From assembly GCA_964458575.1 (NCBI GenBank), contig CAYWMD010000001.1, forward strand, positions 1 to 64,000: a stretch of 64,000 nt of DNA. Direction: 5' to 3'. Under the pieces are notes generated by a model that saw only the letters and a list, made by a program, of their open reading frames with translations, was not told the origin of the DNA and ran no database searches. Made by a program: the position numbers and the translations under genes. This document shows, piece by piece, positions 26,667-34,010 of the stretch; position 1 is the first letter of the stretch, and every line of letters begins with the position of its first letter. The stretch is from CAYWMD01 sp964458575. Its GTDB lineage: Bacteria; Verrucomicrobiota; Verrucomicrobiia; Limisphaerales; JADLHS01.

Positions 26667-28535
26667 TCACAGTCCCGCGCGAAAATTGCCGACGGCGTCG
26701 CTGGTTCGCAGGATGCGGTTGTAAAGCCGCAGCGAACGAATCGCGGCCGATATTTTCAACTTTGCCGAACCGTTTGGCGAGCGCAGCGTGGGACTGAAAC
26801 GGCCCCAGCCAAACTGCCGTTCCTCGCCGCCGTCGCACAATACGCCATCCACGACAAAGGTGATGATCTTCGGCCCGCCGTCCACCGTGATGACGACATG
26901 ATGCAACTTACCCGGCGTGAACAGACCGCGATCACAGTCCCAACTCGATTCCTGCCGGCCATCGTTCAGCTTGATGCGAATAGTCTCTTCCTCGGTGGTC
27001 GAGACGAGAATTCCCCGGCCCCGCTCATCGCGGCTGTTCAAGAGCGCCTGTCCCGCCGCCTGGGAATCAAGCTGCATCCAGAACTCGAGGCTGAAACCGG
27101 CGCGTAAATCCTTGCCCCCATGATCCGGTCGCGTGCCATCCCGCAGGTGAAAGATGGGCAACTGCGGCATCGCCACTTCCCGGGCCATCGGCGGGTCGTT
27201 GCGCAACTTCAAGATCAAACCAGTCTGCGCGACCGAACTATTCTCAAATTGACCGAACAAAGCGTCCAGCAGCAGCTTGGGAATTTCATGCACCCGACCG
27301 ATGTTTTTCTGGGTTTCGGTCACGTAGAACTTGCCGTCCTCTTCAATCAGGTCCGGATAACTCATGCGGATGAACGGATCGTCGTCGTAGAGGAGGATTT
27401 CCGGTTGCGACCAATGGATGACCTTGCCTTCAGGCGAATCGCGCTCGACGCCAGCGGCAAGCCACGCGGGATTCCGATCCTCGTAAGGCGTGCGCCCGTC
27501 ACGGCCGGCACCGGGCGACCCGGGCCGGATGAACGCTCCGCCGTGATTGTGAAACCAGTAAAGGAATTTTCCGTTGGAACAGCGCCACGCAAAATTCGCC
27601 GCGCGCGGGTGCTTGATGCGCCTGCCCCCCGGCGCGTAACTCGCGTAAGCCGGCGTGCTCCAGGTGTGACCGCCGTCCCGGCTGTACGCACAGGCGGGCC
27701 ACCCGTCCACGGTGCGATACACGCAATAGAGCGAGCCATCACTCAACGAAACGATGCTCTGCTCCTCGGCCACGCGACCGCCCCCCGGCGGCGTGCGCAA
27801 CCCAACCGTCCCGTCCGGTAAAGTCTCGAAAGTGATTTTCTCCGGGTCGCGTTCGGTCAGAATGGTGCCGCTCTTGAAAAACGCACCCTCGGATTGCGCA
27901 AAGAAACCTTCCCCCATCGCGCCGACCTTGTGCAGCACCATGATTGCGGCGTCATCCCGAAGGAGCGGCCGGCCCACGTTCCAAAAGAATCGGAGCGAGC
28001 CGCGATAAACGTTCGTCCGGTCGCAATCAAACTCCCGAACGGGCACGTCGTAACGCTGTGCCGACCACGAACGACCGCCGTCATCGGTGAACTTGAACAC
28101 ATAATGGCCGAGTGAATCAACCCGTTGGATGGATTCGCCGGTTTCACTCTTGATCTCACGCACCTTGTCGGTGTTGTGGTTGTAGAACACGTAGATCCGC
28201 CCGGTCGGCACTTTCAGCAGCACGGCGTAGGAAGCCTCCGGGCCATCGGCGGGCTCGATGTCCACCGGCTTTTCCCAAGTGCGCCCACGGTCCTTGCTGC
28301 GCATCGAAACGACGTGCTGGCCGCCGGCGCCTTCGCGGCCCTTGCCCGTGGTCATGACACAAAGCCACGCGCCGTCGTCGGTCTTCACGATGTAGGGTTG
28401 GTCCGCATAGCCTTCGCTGGGAATGTTCCAGCCATTGGAAATGTGGCGCGGATCAGGGATGGGCGCGGGCGAGACAGCAGCGGACGGAAGTCCGGCGACA
28501 ATTGTTGAAAAGCAGAAGGCAGCACGCAATAACAT
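26667..28535 (-). CDS. Exported sialidase-like (BNR repeat) protein with C-terminal LamG-like domain
   Basis: About 622 residues from the ATG at 28535, with a signal peptide (LLRAAFCFSTIVAGLPSAA). The body is a six-bladed propeller with Asp-box (BNR) repeats: SKDRGRTWEKP, DDGGRSWSA and SRDGGHTWSTP. The last ~170 residues resemble a concanavalin/LamG domain (AGFSLEFWMQLDS, HHVVITVDGG). This pairing is common in exported glycan-degrading or glycan-binding proteins. I could not confirm the arginine triad or the catalytic Tyr/Glu of true sialidases, so activity on sialic acid is uncertain. It follows leuS by 16 bases on the same strand and converges on the SahR-like gene. Confidence 0.82.
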   Translation of the reverse strand: MLLRAAFCFSTIVAGLPSAAVSPAPIPDPRHISNGWNIPSEGYADQPYIVKTDDGAWLCVMTTGKGREGAGGQHVVSMRSKDRGRTWEKPVDIEPADGPEASYAVLLKVPTGRIYVFYNHNTDKVREIKSETGESIQRVDSLGHYVFKFTDDGGRSWSAQRYDVPVREFDCDRTNVYRGSLRFFWNVGRPLLRDDAAIMVLHKVGAMGEGFFAQSEGAFFKSGTILTERDPEKITFETLPDGTVGLRTPPGGGRVAEEQSIVSLSDGSLYCVYRTVDGWPACAYSRDGGHTWSTPAYASYAPGGRRIKHPRAANFAWRCSNGKFLYWFHNHGGAFIRPGSPGAGRDGRTPYEDRNPAWLAAGVERDSPEGKVIHWSQPEILLYDDDPFIRMSYPDLIEEDGKFYVTETQKNIGRVHEIPKLLLDALFGQFENSSVAQTGLILKLRNDPPMAREVAMPQLPIFHLRDGTRPDHGGKDLRAGFSLEFWMQLDSQAAGQALLNSRDERGRGILVSTTEEETIRIKLNDGRQESSWDCDRGLFTPGKLHHVVITVDGGPKIITFVVDGVLCDGGEERQFGWGRFSPTLRSPNGSAKLKISAAIRSLRLYNRILRTSDAVGNFRAGL

Positions 28536-28551
28536 GATCGTTCGGTTTTGG

Positions 28552-31407
28552 TTATGCCGCAGCAATGTTCACCAGCTTCTTCGGCACGACGATGACTTTC
28601 TTGACCGTCTTGCCGGCGAGGAACTGCTGGACTTTCTCGGACGCTTTTGCCGCCGTTTCAAGGGTGGCGTTGTCCGCATTCGCCGGAACTTTGATGACGT
28701 CGCGCAACTTGCCGTTCACTTGGACCGGGATTTCCAGCGTGTCCTCGACGAGCAACGCCGGATCGAACTTCGGCCAGGGAGCGTAGGACAAGGCTGAAGG
28801 CTGAAGGCTGAAGGCTGAAGCCAGCTTGTCCCACAGTTCTTCCGCGATGTGCGGCGCGAAGGGTTGGAGTAAAATCAAGAACTCGCGCATGACGGATAAA
28901 GGTTTTGCCTCCCAATGCAGAGCGGCGTTCACGAATTCCATCATCGCCGAGATGGCGGTGTTGAAACGCATCCCGTCGAGGTCCTCGGTGACCTTCCTGA
29001 TGCAGGTGTGGAGCGTCTTGAGTTGCGCCGCCGTGGGCGATACCTCTTTGATCCCGGGATGGAGCTGGATGAGTTTCAACAACTCCCCTGCCCCGCTCGA
29101 ATCCGCGGTCGTTTCGGCTTGCTCGAATTCCGTTTCGCTCTGCTCGTCCACGAACAATCGCCAGACGCGACCGAGGAAACGATAAACGCCTTCGACATTC
29201 TTGGTGCTCCAGGGCTTCGTGTCTTGTAGCGGACCGAGAAACATCTCATAAAGCCGGAACGCGTCTGCACCGTAATCTTTGAGGATGTCATCCGGGTTCA
29301 CCACGTTGCCGCGGGACTTGGACATCTTCTGCCCGTCTTCGCCGAGGATGAGTCCTTGGTTGACGAGTTTGAAAAACGGCTCGGGCGTCGAGACGTAGCC
29401 GAGGTCGAACAAAACTTTGTGCCAGAAACGCGCGTAGAGCAGGTGCAAGACGGCGTGCTCCGTGCCGCCGACGTACAAATCAACTCCCGGTTTCGTGGCT
29501 GTGCTCGTGAGAGCACGACTGTCCTCAGGTTGCCGCGAACTCACGTTCGCAGCCACAGAGTTGCTGCCCATCCAATAACTCTCAGCGTCTTTGCCAACGA
29601 ACGCGGCGGGATTTTTCGCGTCCAAATACCGAAGGTAATACCAGCACGAGCCGGCCCACTGGGGCATGGTGTTCGTCTCGCGCGTCGAGCCGTCGGGGAG
29701 GGCGACCCAATCCTTCGCGCGGGCCAGCGGCGGTTCGCCGGTGGCGGTGGGTTTGTAGTCGGTCAACGGTGGCGGCAGAACGGGCAACGCGCTTTCCGGC
29801 AAAGCTTCGTGGTAAAGATTTCCGGCGGCGTCCTTCTTCCAAACAATCGGGAACGGCTCGCCCCAGTAACGCTGCCGACTGAAGAGCCAGTCGCGGAGCT
29901 TGTAATTGATCGTGCGTTTGCCGAGGCCCTTGGCTCCGAGCCAATCGGTGATTTTCTTTTTGGCTTCGGCGGTGGGCAGGCCGGTAATGGAAATTTCCGG
30001 GCCGGTTGAATTCACCGAAGTGCCTTCGTCAACAAACCCGCGCCAATCTGTTTTTGGGTCGAGCGGTTGGACGACTTGCACGATTGGCAGGTTGAACTTG
30101 GTGGCGAATTCAAAGTCGCGCGTGTCATGCGCCGGCACGGCCATGATCGCGCCCGTGCCGTAGCTGGCGAGAACGTAGTCGGCAATCCAGATGGGAATCT
30201 TCTCGCCGTTGACGGGATTGATGGCGTAAGCGCCGATGAATACGCCCGTCTTTTCTTTGGCGAGTTCAGTGCGCTCCAAATCGCTCTTTTTTGCGACTTC
30301 GGCTCGGTAATTAAATACGTTGTCGCTCGTCGCAATTTTGTCCACCAGCTTGTGTTCCGGCGCGAGCACCATATAAGTCGCGCCGAAAAGGGTGTCGGGG
30401 CGCGTAGTGAAGACGCGAATCCTTTCATCCGAGCCGGCGACTTGAAAATCCACCTCAGCGCCTTCGCTGCGGCCAATCCAATTGCGCTGCATTTCCTTGA
30501 GCGAATCGCTCCAGTCAATCGTGTCGAGATCTGCCAAAAGTTTTTCTGCGTAGGCGGTGATGCGGAGCATCCACTGACGCATCGGCTTGCGTTCGACAGG
30601 ATGACCGCCGACTTCGCTCTTGCCATCAATCACTTCTTCGTTTGCCAACACCGTGCCGAGCGCCGGACACCACCAGACCGGTGCATCGGTCACGTACGCC
30701 AGGCGATGCGAATCTATCAAATTACGCGCACCTTTTTCTCCGCTCAAAGCCAGATAGGCCAGCCACCTATGGTCTTGTTTGGCTATTTCCGTTAGGGGCT
30801 TGTTGCTCTTGTGCGCTTCGACGAGTTGCTCAAGTTTCGCTCGCAGCGTCTCAATCGGCTCAGCCTTGTTCGTCTCCGGATTGAACCACGAGTTGTAAAG
30901 CTTCAGAAAAATCAATTGCGTCCACTGGAAATAATCCGGGTCGGTGGTGGCCAGTTCGCGCGACCAGTCGTAGCTGAAGCCGAGGCTTTGGATCTGGCGC
31001 TTGAAGGTGGCGATGTTTTGCTCGGTGGTCTGGCGGGGATGCTGGCCGGTCTTGACGGCGTATTGCTCGGCGGGCAGGCCGAAGGCGTCCCAGCCCATCG
31101 GATGCAACACGTGCAGGCCGCAGGCGCGTTTGTAGCGCGCGAGAATGTCCGTGGCCGTGTAACCCTCCGGATGCCCGACATGCAAGCCCGCGCCGCTCGG
31201 ATACGGAAACATGTCGAGGATGTAAAACTTGGGCGGGAGCTGCGCGGCACTCACTTTGCCGGAAACGCCGTGGCGCTCCGCGAACGGATGGTCGGCGGGA
31301 ATGTCCTCTCCTGGATTGAACGCACGGAATGCCCGCTGTTCGTCCCAAGCCTGCTGCCACTTGGGTTCGATCAGATGAAACGGATATTGCCTGCGACTGC
31401 TCGCCAT
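28552..31407 (-). CDS. leuS: Leucyl-tRNA synthetase, with in-frame repeat insertions
   Basis: A 951-residue class I synthetase that charges tRNA-Leu. The ATG at 31407 gives MASSRRQYPFHLIEPKWQQ; the frame upstream is not credible. The HIGH-type box is PYPSGAGLHVGHPEGY and the KMSKS box is GQKMSKSRGNVVNPDD. It is roughly 80-130 residues longer than usual bacterial LeuS. One cause is about 27 Ser/Ala/Thr-rich residues between ESYW and VDLYVGGTEHAVLHLL, exactly where a palindromic repeat lies (29495-29556). Another is a short insertion (ASAFSLQPSALS) before YAPWPKF, produced by a heptanucleotide tandem repeat (28790-28817). A longer segment around NKPLTEIAKQDHRW also looks lineage-specific. The gene diverges from lepB. 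Confidence 0.96.
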   Translation of the reverse strand: MASSRRQYPFHLIEPKWQQAWDEQRAFRAFNPGEDIPADHPFAERHGVSGKVSAAQLPPKFYILDMFPYPSGAGLHVGHPEGYTATDILARYKRACGLHVLHPMGWDAFGLPAEQYAVKTGQHPRQTTEQNIATFKRQIQSLGFSYDWSRELATTDPDYFQWTQLIFLKLYNSWFNPETNKAEPIETLRAKLEQLVEAHKSNKPLTEIAKQDHRWLAYLALSGEKGARNLIDSHRLAYVTDAPVWWCPALGTVLANEEVIDGKSEVGGHPVERKPMRQWMLRITAYAEKLLADLDTIDWSDSLKEMQRNWIGRSEGAEVDFQVAGSDERIRVFTTRPDTLFGATYMVLAPEHKLVDKIATSDNVFNYRAEVAKKSDLERTELAKEKTGVFIGAYAINPVNGEKIPIWIADYVLASYGTGAIMAVPAHDTRDFEFATKFNLPIVQVVQPLDPKTDWRGFVDEGTSVNSTGPEISITGLPTAEAKKKITDWLGAKGLGKRTINYKLRDWLFSRQRYWGEPFPIVWKKDAAGNLYHEALPESALPVLPPPLTDYKPTATGEPPLARAKDWVALPDGSTRETNTMPQWAGSCWYYLRYLDAKNPAAFVGKDAESYWMGSNSVAANVSSRQPEDSRALTSTATKPGVDLYVGGTEHAVLHLLYARFWHKVLFDLGYVSTPEPFFKLVNQGLILGEDGQKMSKSRGNVVNPDDILKDYGADAFRLYEMFLGPLQDTKPWSTKNVEGVYRFLGRVWRLFVDEQSETEFEQAETTADSSGAGELLKLIQLHPGIKEVSPTAAQLKTLHTCIRKVTEDLDGMRFNTAISAMMEFVNAALHWEAKPLSVMREFLILLQPFAPHIAEELWDKLASAFSLQPSALSYAPWPKFDPALLVEDTLEIPVQVNGKLRDVIKVPANADNATLETAAKASEKVQQFLAGKTVKKVIVVPKKLVNIAAA
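28790..28817. repeat. Heptanucleotide tandem repeat inside leuS
   Basis: Four perfect head-to-tail copies of AAGGCTG, plus a partial fifth. They are flanked by a 7-base inverted repeat, GGACAAG (28786-28792) and CTTGTCC (28825-28831). The unit length is not a multiple of three, so gain or loss of one copy would shift the leuS frame unless compensated. Confidence 0.95.
29495..29556. repeat. Double-hairpin palindromic element inside leuS
   Basis: A 62-base element bounded by GTGGCTG and CAGCCAC. It contains two perfect 6-bp hairpins: GTGCTC-GTGA-GAGCAC (29501-29516) and GCGAAC-TCAC-GTTCGC (29535-29550). A close relative lies inside prpD at 51804-51859. In the leuS frame it encodes a Ser/Ala/Thr-rich stretch absent from other LeuS proteins I know. 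Confidence 0.88.
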
Positions 31408-31542
31408 AGAGACGCCGATATTGCGGAAACAAAAGCGCCGGAGCAATCGTGGAGTTGCTGGTGCGCGGACTTCGCGCTTGCGTCGCATCCTGACTGTGCC
31501 GAAACTCCGTCCCCGCCGACGTTTTCAAATGACCGGCCGAAC

Positions 31543-32175
31543 ATGACGAACGAGGCCAAAACCTCCAGCCCGCCGCCGGCGTCTCGTGACAACGAGGACG
31601 CGGCCAACGAGCCGGGTTGGTTACGCATCGCGCTCGTGGGTCGCCGGCCGAAGTACACCGTTATCCGGGTGGTGGTGCTGGCGGTGGCCGCGTTCCTCGT
31701 GTTCGGCTTTCTATTGTTGCCCGTGCGCATTGCCGGCCCGAGCATGCTGCCGACCTATCGGAATGGGAGTTTGAATCTCATCAACCGTCTGGCGTATCTG
31801 CGCGAGCCCCCGCGGCGCGGCGACGTGGTGGCCATCCGCATTTCGAACCGGGAGTACTCCCGCGGCGAACTGTGGAACGACCTCACGCATTTCCGCCTGA
31901 AATTCGCCCGCTTGTTCCGGCCCAGCGTGATGTATCTGAAGCGGGTCGTCGCGTTGCCCGGCGAAACGGTTGCCTTTGCCAAAGGCCGGCTGCTCGTGAA
32001 CGGCAAGCCTTTGGCTGAACCCTACCTGAAAACCGCGTGTGACTGGGAGCGCCCTCCGACGAAACTCGGCCCGGACCAGTACTTCGTTGTTGGTGACAAC
32101 CGGGAAATGCGGATGGAAGACCACGAGTTCGGCGCTGCCGAACGCTCCCGCATCGTGGGCAAGGCCGTGCTATGA
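31543..32175 (+). CDS. lepB: Signal peptidase I
   Basis: A 210-residue S26 family peptidase that removes signal peptides from exported proteins. One transmembrane helix (about residues 41-61, VVVLAVAAFLVFGFLLLP) is followed by the catalytic Ser67 in AGPSMLPTY and the general base Lys133 in YLKRVVALPGE. The box D text is YFVVGDNRE with a following M-D rather than the usual SxDSR, a mild divergence. The start is the ATG at 31543. The long frame upstream is antisense to leuS and not coding. It diverges from leuS with 135 bases between starts. The next gene overlaps it by four bases. Confidence 0.92.
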   Translation: MTNEAKTSSPPPASRDNEDAANEPGWLRIALVGRRPKYTVIRVVVLAVAAFLVFGFLLLPVRIAGPSMLPTYRNGSLNLINRLAYLREPPRRGDVVAIRISNREYSRGELWNDLTHFRLKFARLFRPSVMYLKRVVALPGETVAFAKGRLLVNGKPLAEPYLKTACDWERPPTKLGPDQYFVVGDNREMRMEDHEFGAAERSRIVGKAVL

Positions 32176-32669
32176 GAATCATCCTCCGAATTATTGCGGG
32201 CCTCGCGCTGCTGGCGCTGGCGCTGTGGCTCTGGTCGGTGCTTTTTCCCGGACCGGAAAAGCGCATTCGCCAACGGCTCGAAGCCGCCGCCCAGGCCGCC
32301 TCGTTCGGATCCGGGGAAGGTCCGCTGGTAATCGCGAGCAATGTCTCGAAGCTCACCGATTGTTTTAGTCAGGACGCGGAAATCAGTTTCGACGCGCCCG
32401 GCCATGGGCGGCAAACGCTCAACGGGCGTGAGGAAATCCAGCAGGTCGCATTGGGCGCCCGCCAGGCCATCGGGTCGCTCAAGGTCGAGTTCCTGGACCT
32501 GAACATAACGGTGGCCAATGACAAGCAGTCCGCCGACGTGGACCTCACCGCGAAAGGCAAGGTGCGCGGCGAAGCGAACTTTTATGTGCAGGAAATGAAA
32601 TTCACGCTGAAGCAGATCAACGGTGACTGGTTGATCACCCGCATCGAAACCGTGAAAACGCTGAAATGA
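32172..32669 (+). CDS. Membrane-anchored protein with NTF2/SnoaL-like fold (tentative)
   Basis: A 165-residue protein with an N-terminal hydrophobic anchor (ILRIIAGLALLALALWLW). The outer part has the alternation and closing motif of small NTF2-like domains: FSQDAEISFDAPGHG, then KFTLKQINGDWLITRIETV. No catalytic residues can be assigned. It starts inside the lepB stop (ATGA at 32172), so it is translationally coupled to signal peptidase I, and may be a helper or substrate. The fold assignment rests on pattern only. Confidence 0.6.
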   Translation: MRIILRIIAGLALLALALWLWSVLFPGPEKRIRQRLEAAAQAASFGSGEGPLVIASNVSKLTDCFSQDAEISFDAPGHGRQTLNGREEIQQVALGARQAIGSLKVEFLDLNITVANDKQSADVDLTAKGKVRGEANFYVQEMKFTLKQINGDWLITRIETVKTLK

Positions 32670-32675
32670 AAGGCA

Positions 32676-32832
32676 TACCTTCACCCCGGCCCTCTGCCAT
32701 CCGATGGCAGAGGGAGAATTGCTCGCTGAAGATTTGGAACGTCGGACATCAGAGTCTGGCAGGCGATCATTCGTGCGCCAGAAAACTGCCGACGACTTTT
32801 CCCTCTCCCCGAGGGAGAGAGTCAGGGTGAGG
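32676..32832. repeat. MITE-like element, copy A
   Basis: A ~157-base intergenic element with inverted ends: CTTCACCCCGGCCCTCT at the left and AGAGTCAGGGTGAGG at the right. The left end contains a perfect 12-bp hairpin (CCCTCTGCCATC, 32690-32701, against 32703-32714). A second copy of similar length lies at 51248-51407. Neither encodes a protein. Confidence 0.8.
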
Positions 32833-32884
32833 CAAGACGCGCCATCCAATCTCAACTCCTCATTCCTTCGCCAACGCCACCGGT

Positions 32885-33499
32885 ATGACTTCCGAGGCCA
32901 TCCTGCATCTCACACGGGCCGACAAGACGCTCGGCAGGTTGATTCGGAAGGTAGGCCCGTGCCAGCTCCGGCCCAAGCCCGCGCGTTCGCCGTTTCAAAC
33001 CCTGGTGCGCTCCGTGACCTTTCAGCAACTCAACGGCACGGCGGCCCAAACCATCCTGGGCCGCGTGCTCGCTTTGTATCCCGGAAAAGCGTTTCCCACG
33101 CCGGAAGAACTGCTCGCCACACCGGACGACAAACTTCGCGCGGCCGGCCTCTCGCGGAACAAGACGGCCGCCGTGAAGGACATTGCCGCGAAGACCCGGG
33201 CAGGGGTTGTGCCCGACTCCCGCACCATCCGCAAAATGTCGAATGACGAAATTCTCGAACGCCTGACCGCAGTGCGGGGCGTCGGCCCGTGGACGGTTGA
33301 GATGTTGTTGATTTTCACATTGGGCCGCGCCGACGTTTTGCCGGTCACGGATTTTGGCGTGCGAAAAGGCTTTGCCCTAACTTACCGCCTGAAGGAAATG
33401 CCGACGCCCGCGAAGCTGCTGGCCTACGGTGAAAAATGGCGACCGCACCGAACCACCGCCGCATGGTATCTGTGGCGCGCGGTTGACCTGGCGGGTTGA
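32885..33499 (+). CDS. DNA-3-methyladenine glycosylase II family (HhH-GPD)
   Basis: A 204-residue DNA repair glycosylase of the AlkA/HhH-GPD superfamily, which removes alkylated bases. The helix-hairpin-helix is LTAVRGVGPWTVEMLLIF (about residues 128-145). The catalytic Asp is Asp156 in LPVTDFGVRKG. The N-terminal FQTLVRSVTFQQLNGTAA block also fits the family. It is shorter than E. coli AlkA (about 280) because it lacks the N-terminal beta domain, as in many Mag-like bacterial enzymes. It stands alone, with MITE-like copy A just upstream, which could affect its promoter. Confidence 0.92.
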   Translation: MTSEAILHLTRADKTLGRLIRKVGPCQLRPKPARSPFQTLVRSVTFQQLNGTAAQTILGRVLALYPGKAFPTPEELLATPDDKLRAAGLSRNKTAAVKDIAAKTRAGVVPDSRTIRKMSNDEILERLTAVRGVGPWTVEMLLIFTLGRADVLPVTDFGVRKGFALTYRLKEMPTPAKLLAYGEKWRPHRTTAAWYLWRAVDLAG

Positions 33500-33513
33500 C
33501 CAACCTGGCCGAA

Positions 33514-33840
33514 TCAATTCCCGGAGGCCGAGGCGAATCTCAGACCCACAACCCCGGAGACGATTAGCACGATGCAGAGTATGCGCAAGGCCTCGCGTGA
33601 TTCGCCGAGAAACACCATCCCGACAACAGCCGTACCCGCCGCGCCGATTCCCGTCCACACGGCGTAGCCCGTGCCCACGGGAATCGTCTTCAGCGCCAAG
33701 GCGAGCAAACCGAAGCTGGCGGCCATGGCGGCAACCGTTGCCACGCTCGGCCAAAGCCGCGTGAAACCCTCGGTGTATTTGAGACCGACCGCCCAGCCGA
33801 CTTCCAGCAAACCCGCAATGAACAAGTAAATCCAAGCCAT
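33514..33840 (-). CDS. SMR-family exporter (SugE/Gdx-like)
   Basis: A 108-residue four-helix small multidrug resistance protein. The essential Glu13 lies in AGLLEVGWAVGLKY. The text GLKYTEGFTRLWPS is typical of the SugE/Gdx branch, many of which export guanidinium, and not of the EmrE branch. The ATG at 33840 is used; the longer frame lacks family character. The C-terminus ends in a short polar tail. It converges on the glycosylase gene with 14 bases between. Two hairpins lie in its leader, but I could not match them to a guanidine riboswitch. Confidence 0.9.
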   Translation of the reverse strand: MAWIYLFIAGLLEVGWAVGLKYTEGFTRLWPSVATVAAMAASFGLLALALKTIPVGTGYAVWTGIGAAGTAVVGMVFLGESREALRILCIVLIVSGVVGLRFASASGN

Positions 33841-33856
33841 GCCAGGAATTGTTTCA

Positions 33857-33892
33857 ACGACCACGTCGCCGGCGCAAGCCCAAGTGCGCCGG
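33857..33892 (-). promoter_or_regulatory. Hairpins in the leader of the SMR gene
   Basis: A perfect 8-bp hairpin, CCGGCGCA with an 8-base loop and TGCGCCGG, spans 33869-33892. A CGAC-CAC-GTCG hairpin lies next to it at about 33857-33867. They sit 16-52 bases before the SMR start on the minus strand, so they would be in its 5' UTR. The loops do not match guanidine-I, -II or -III consensus features that I can check by eye. Confidence 0.3.
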
Positions 33893-34010
33893 GCAAAGGT
33901 CTTTACAAGCGGTTCCACCTTGCTCTTAACAACTTGCAAATTGCCGGAAACCTGCGAATTTCTCCGCGTCCACAGGCGTTGTGCAAGCAACATTGCCACC
34001 GCCTCAATGC

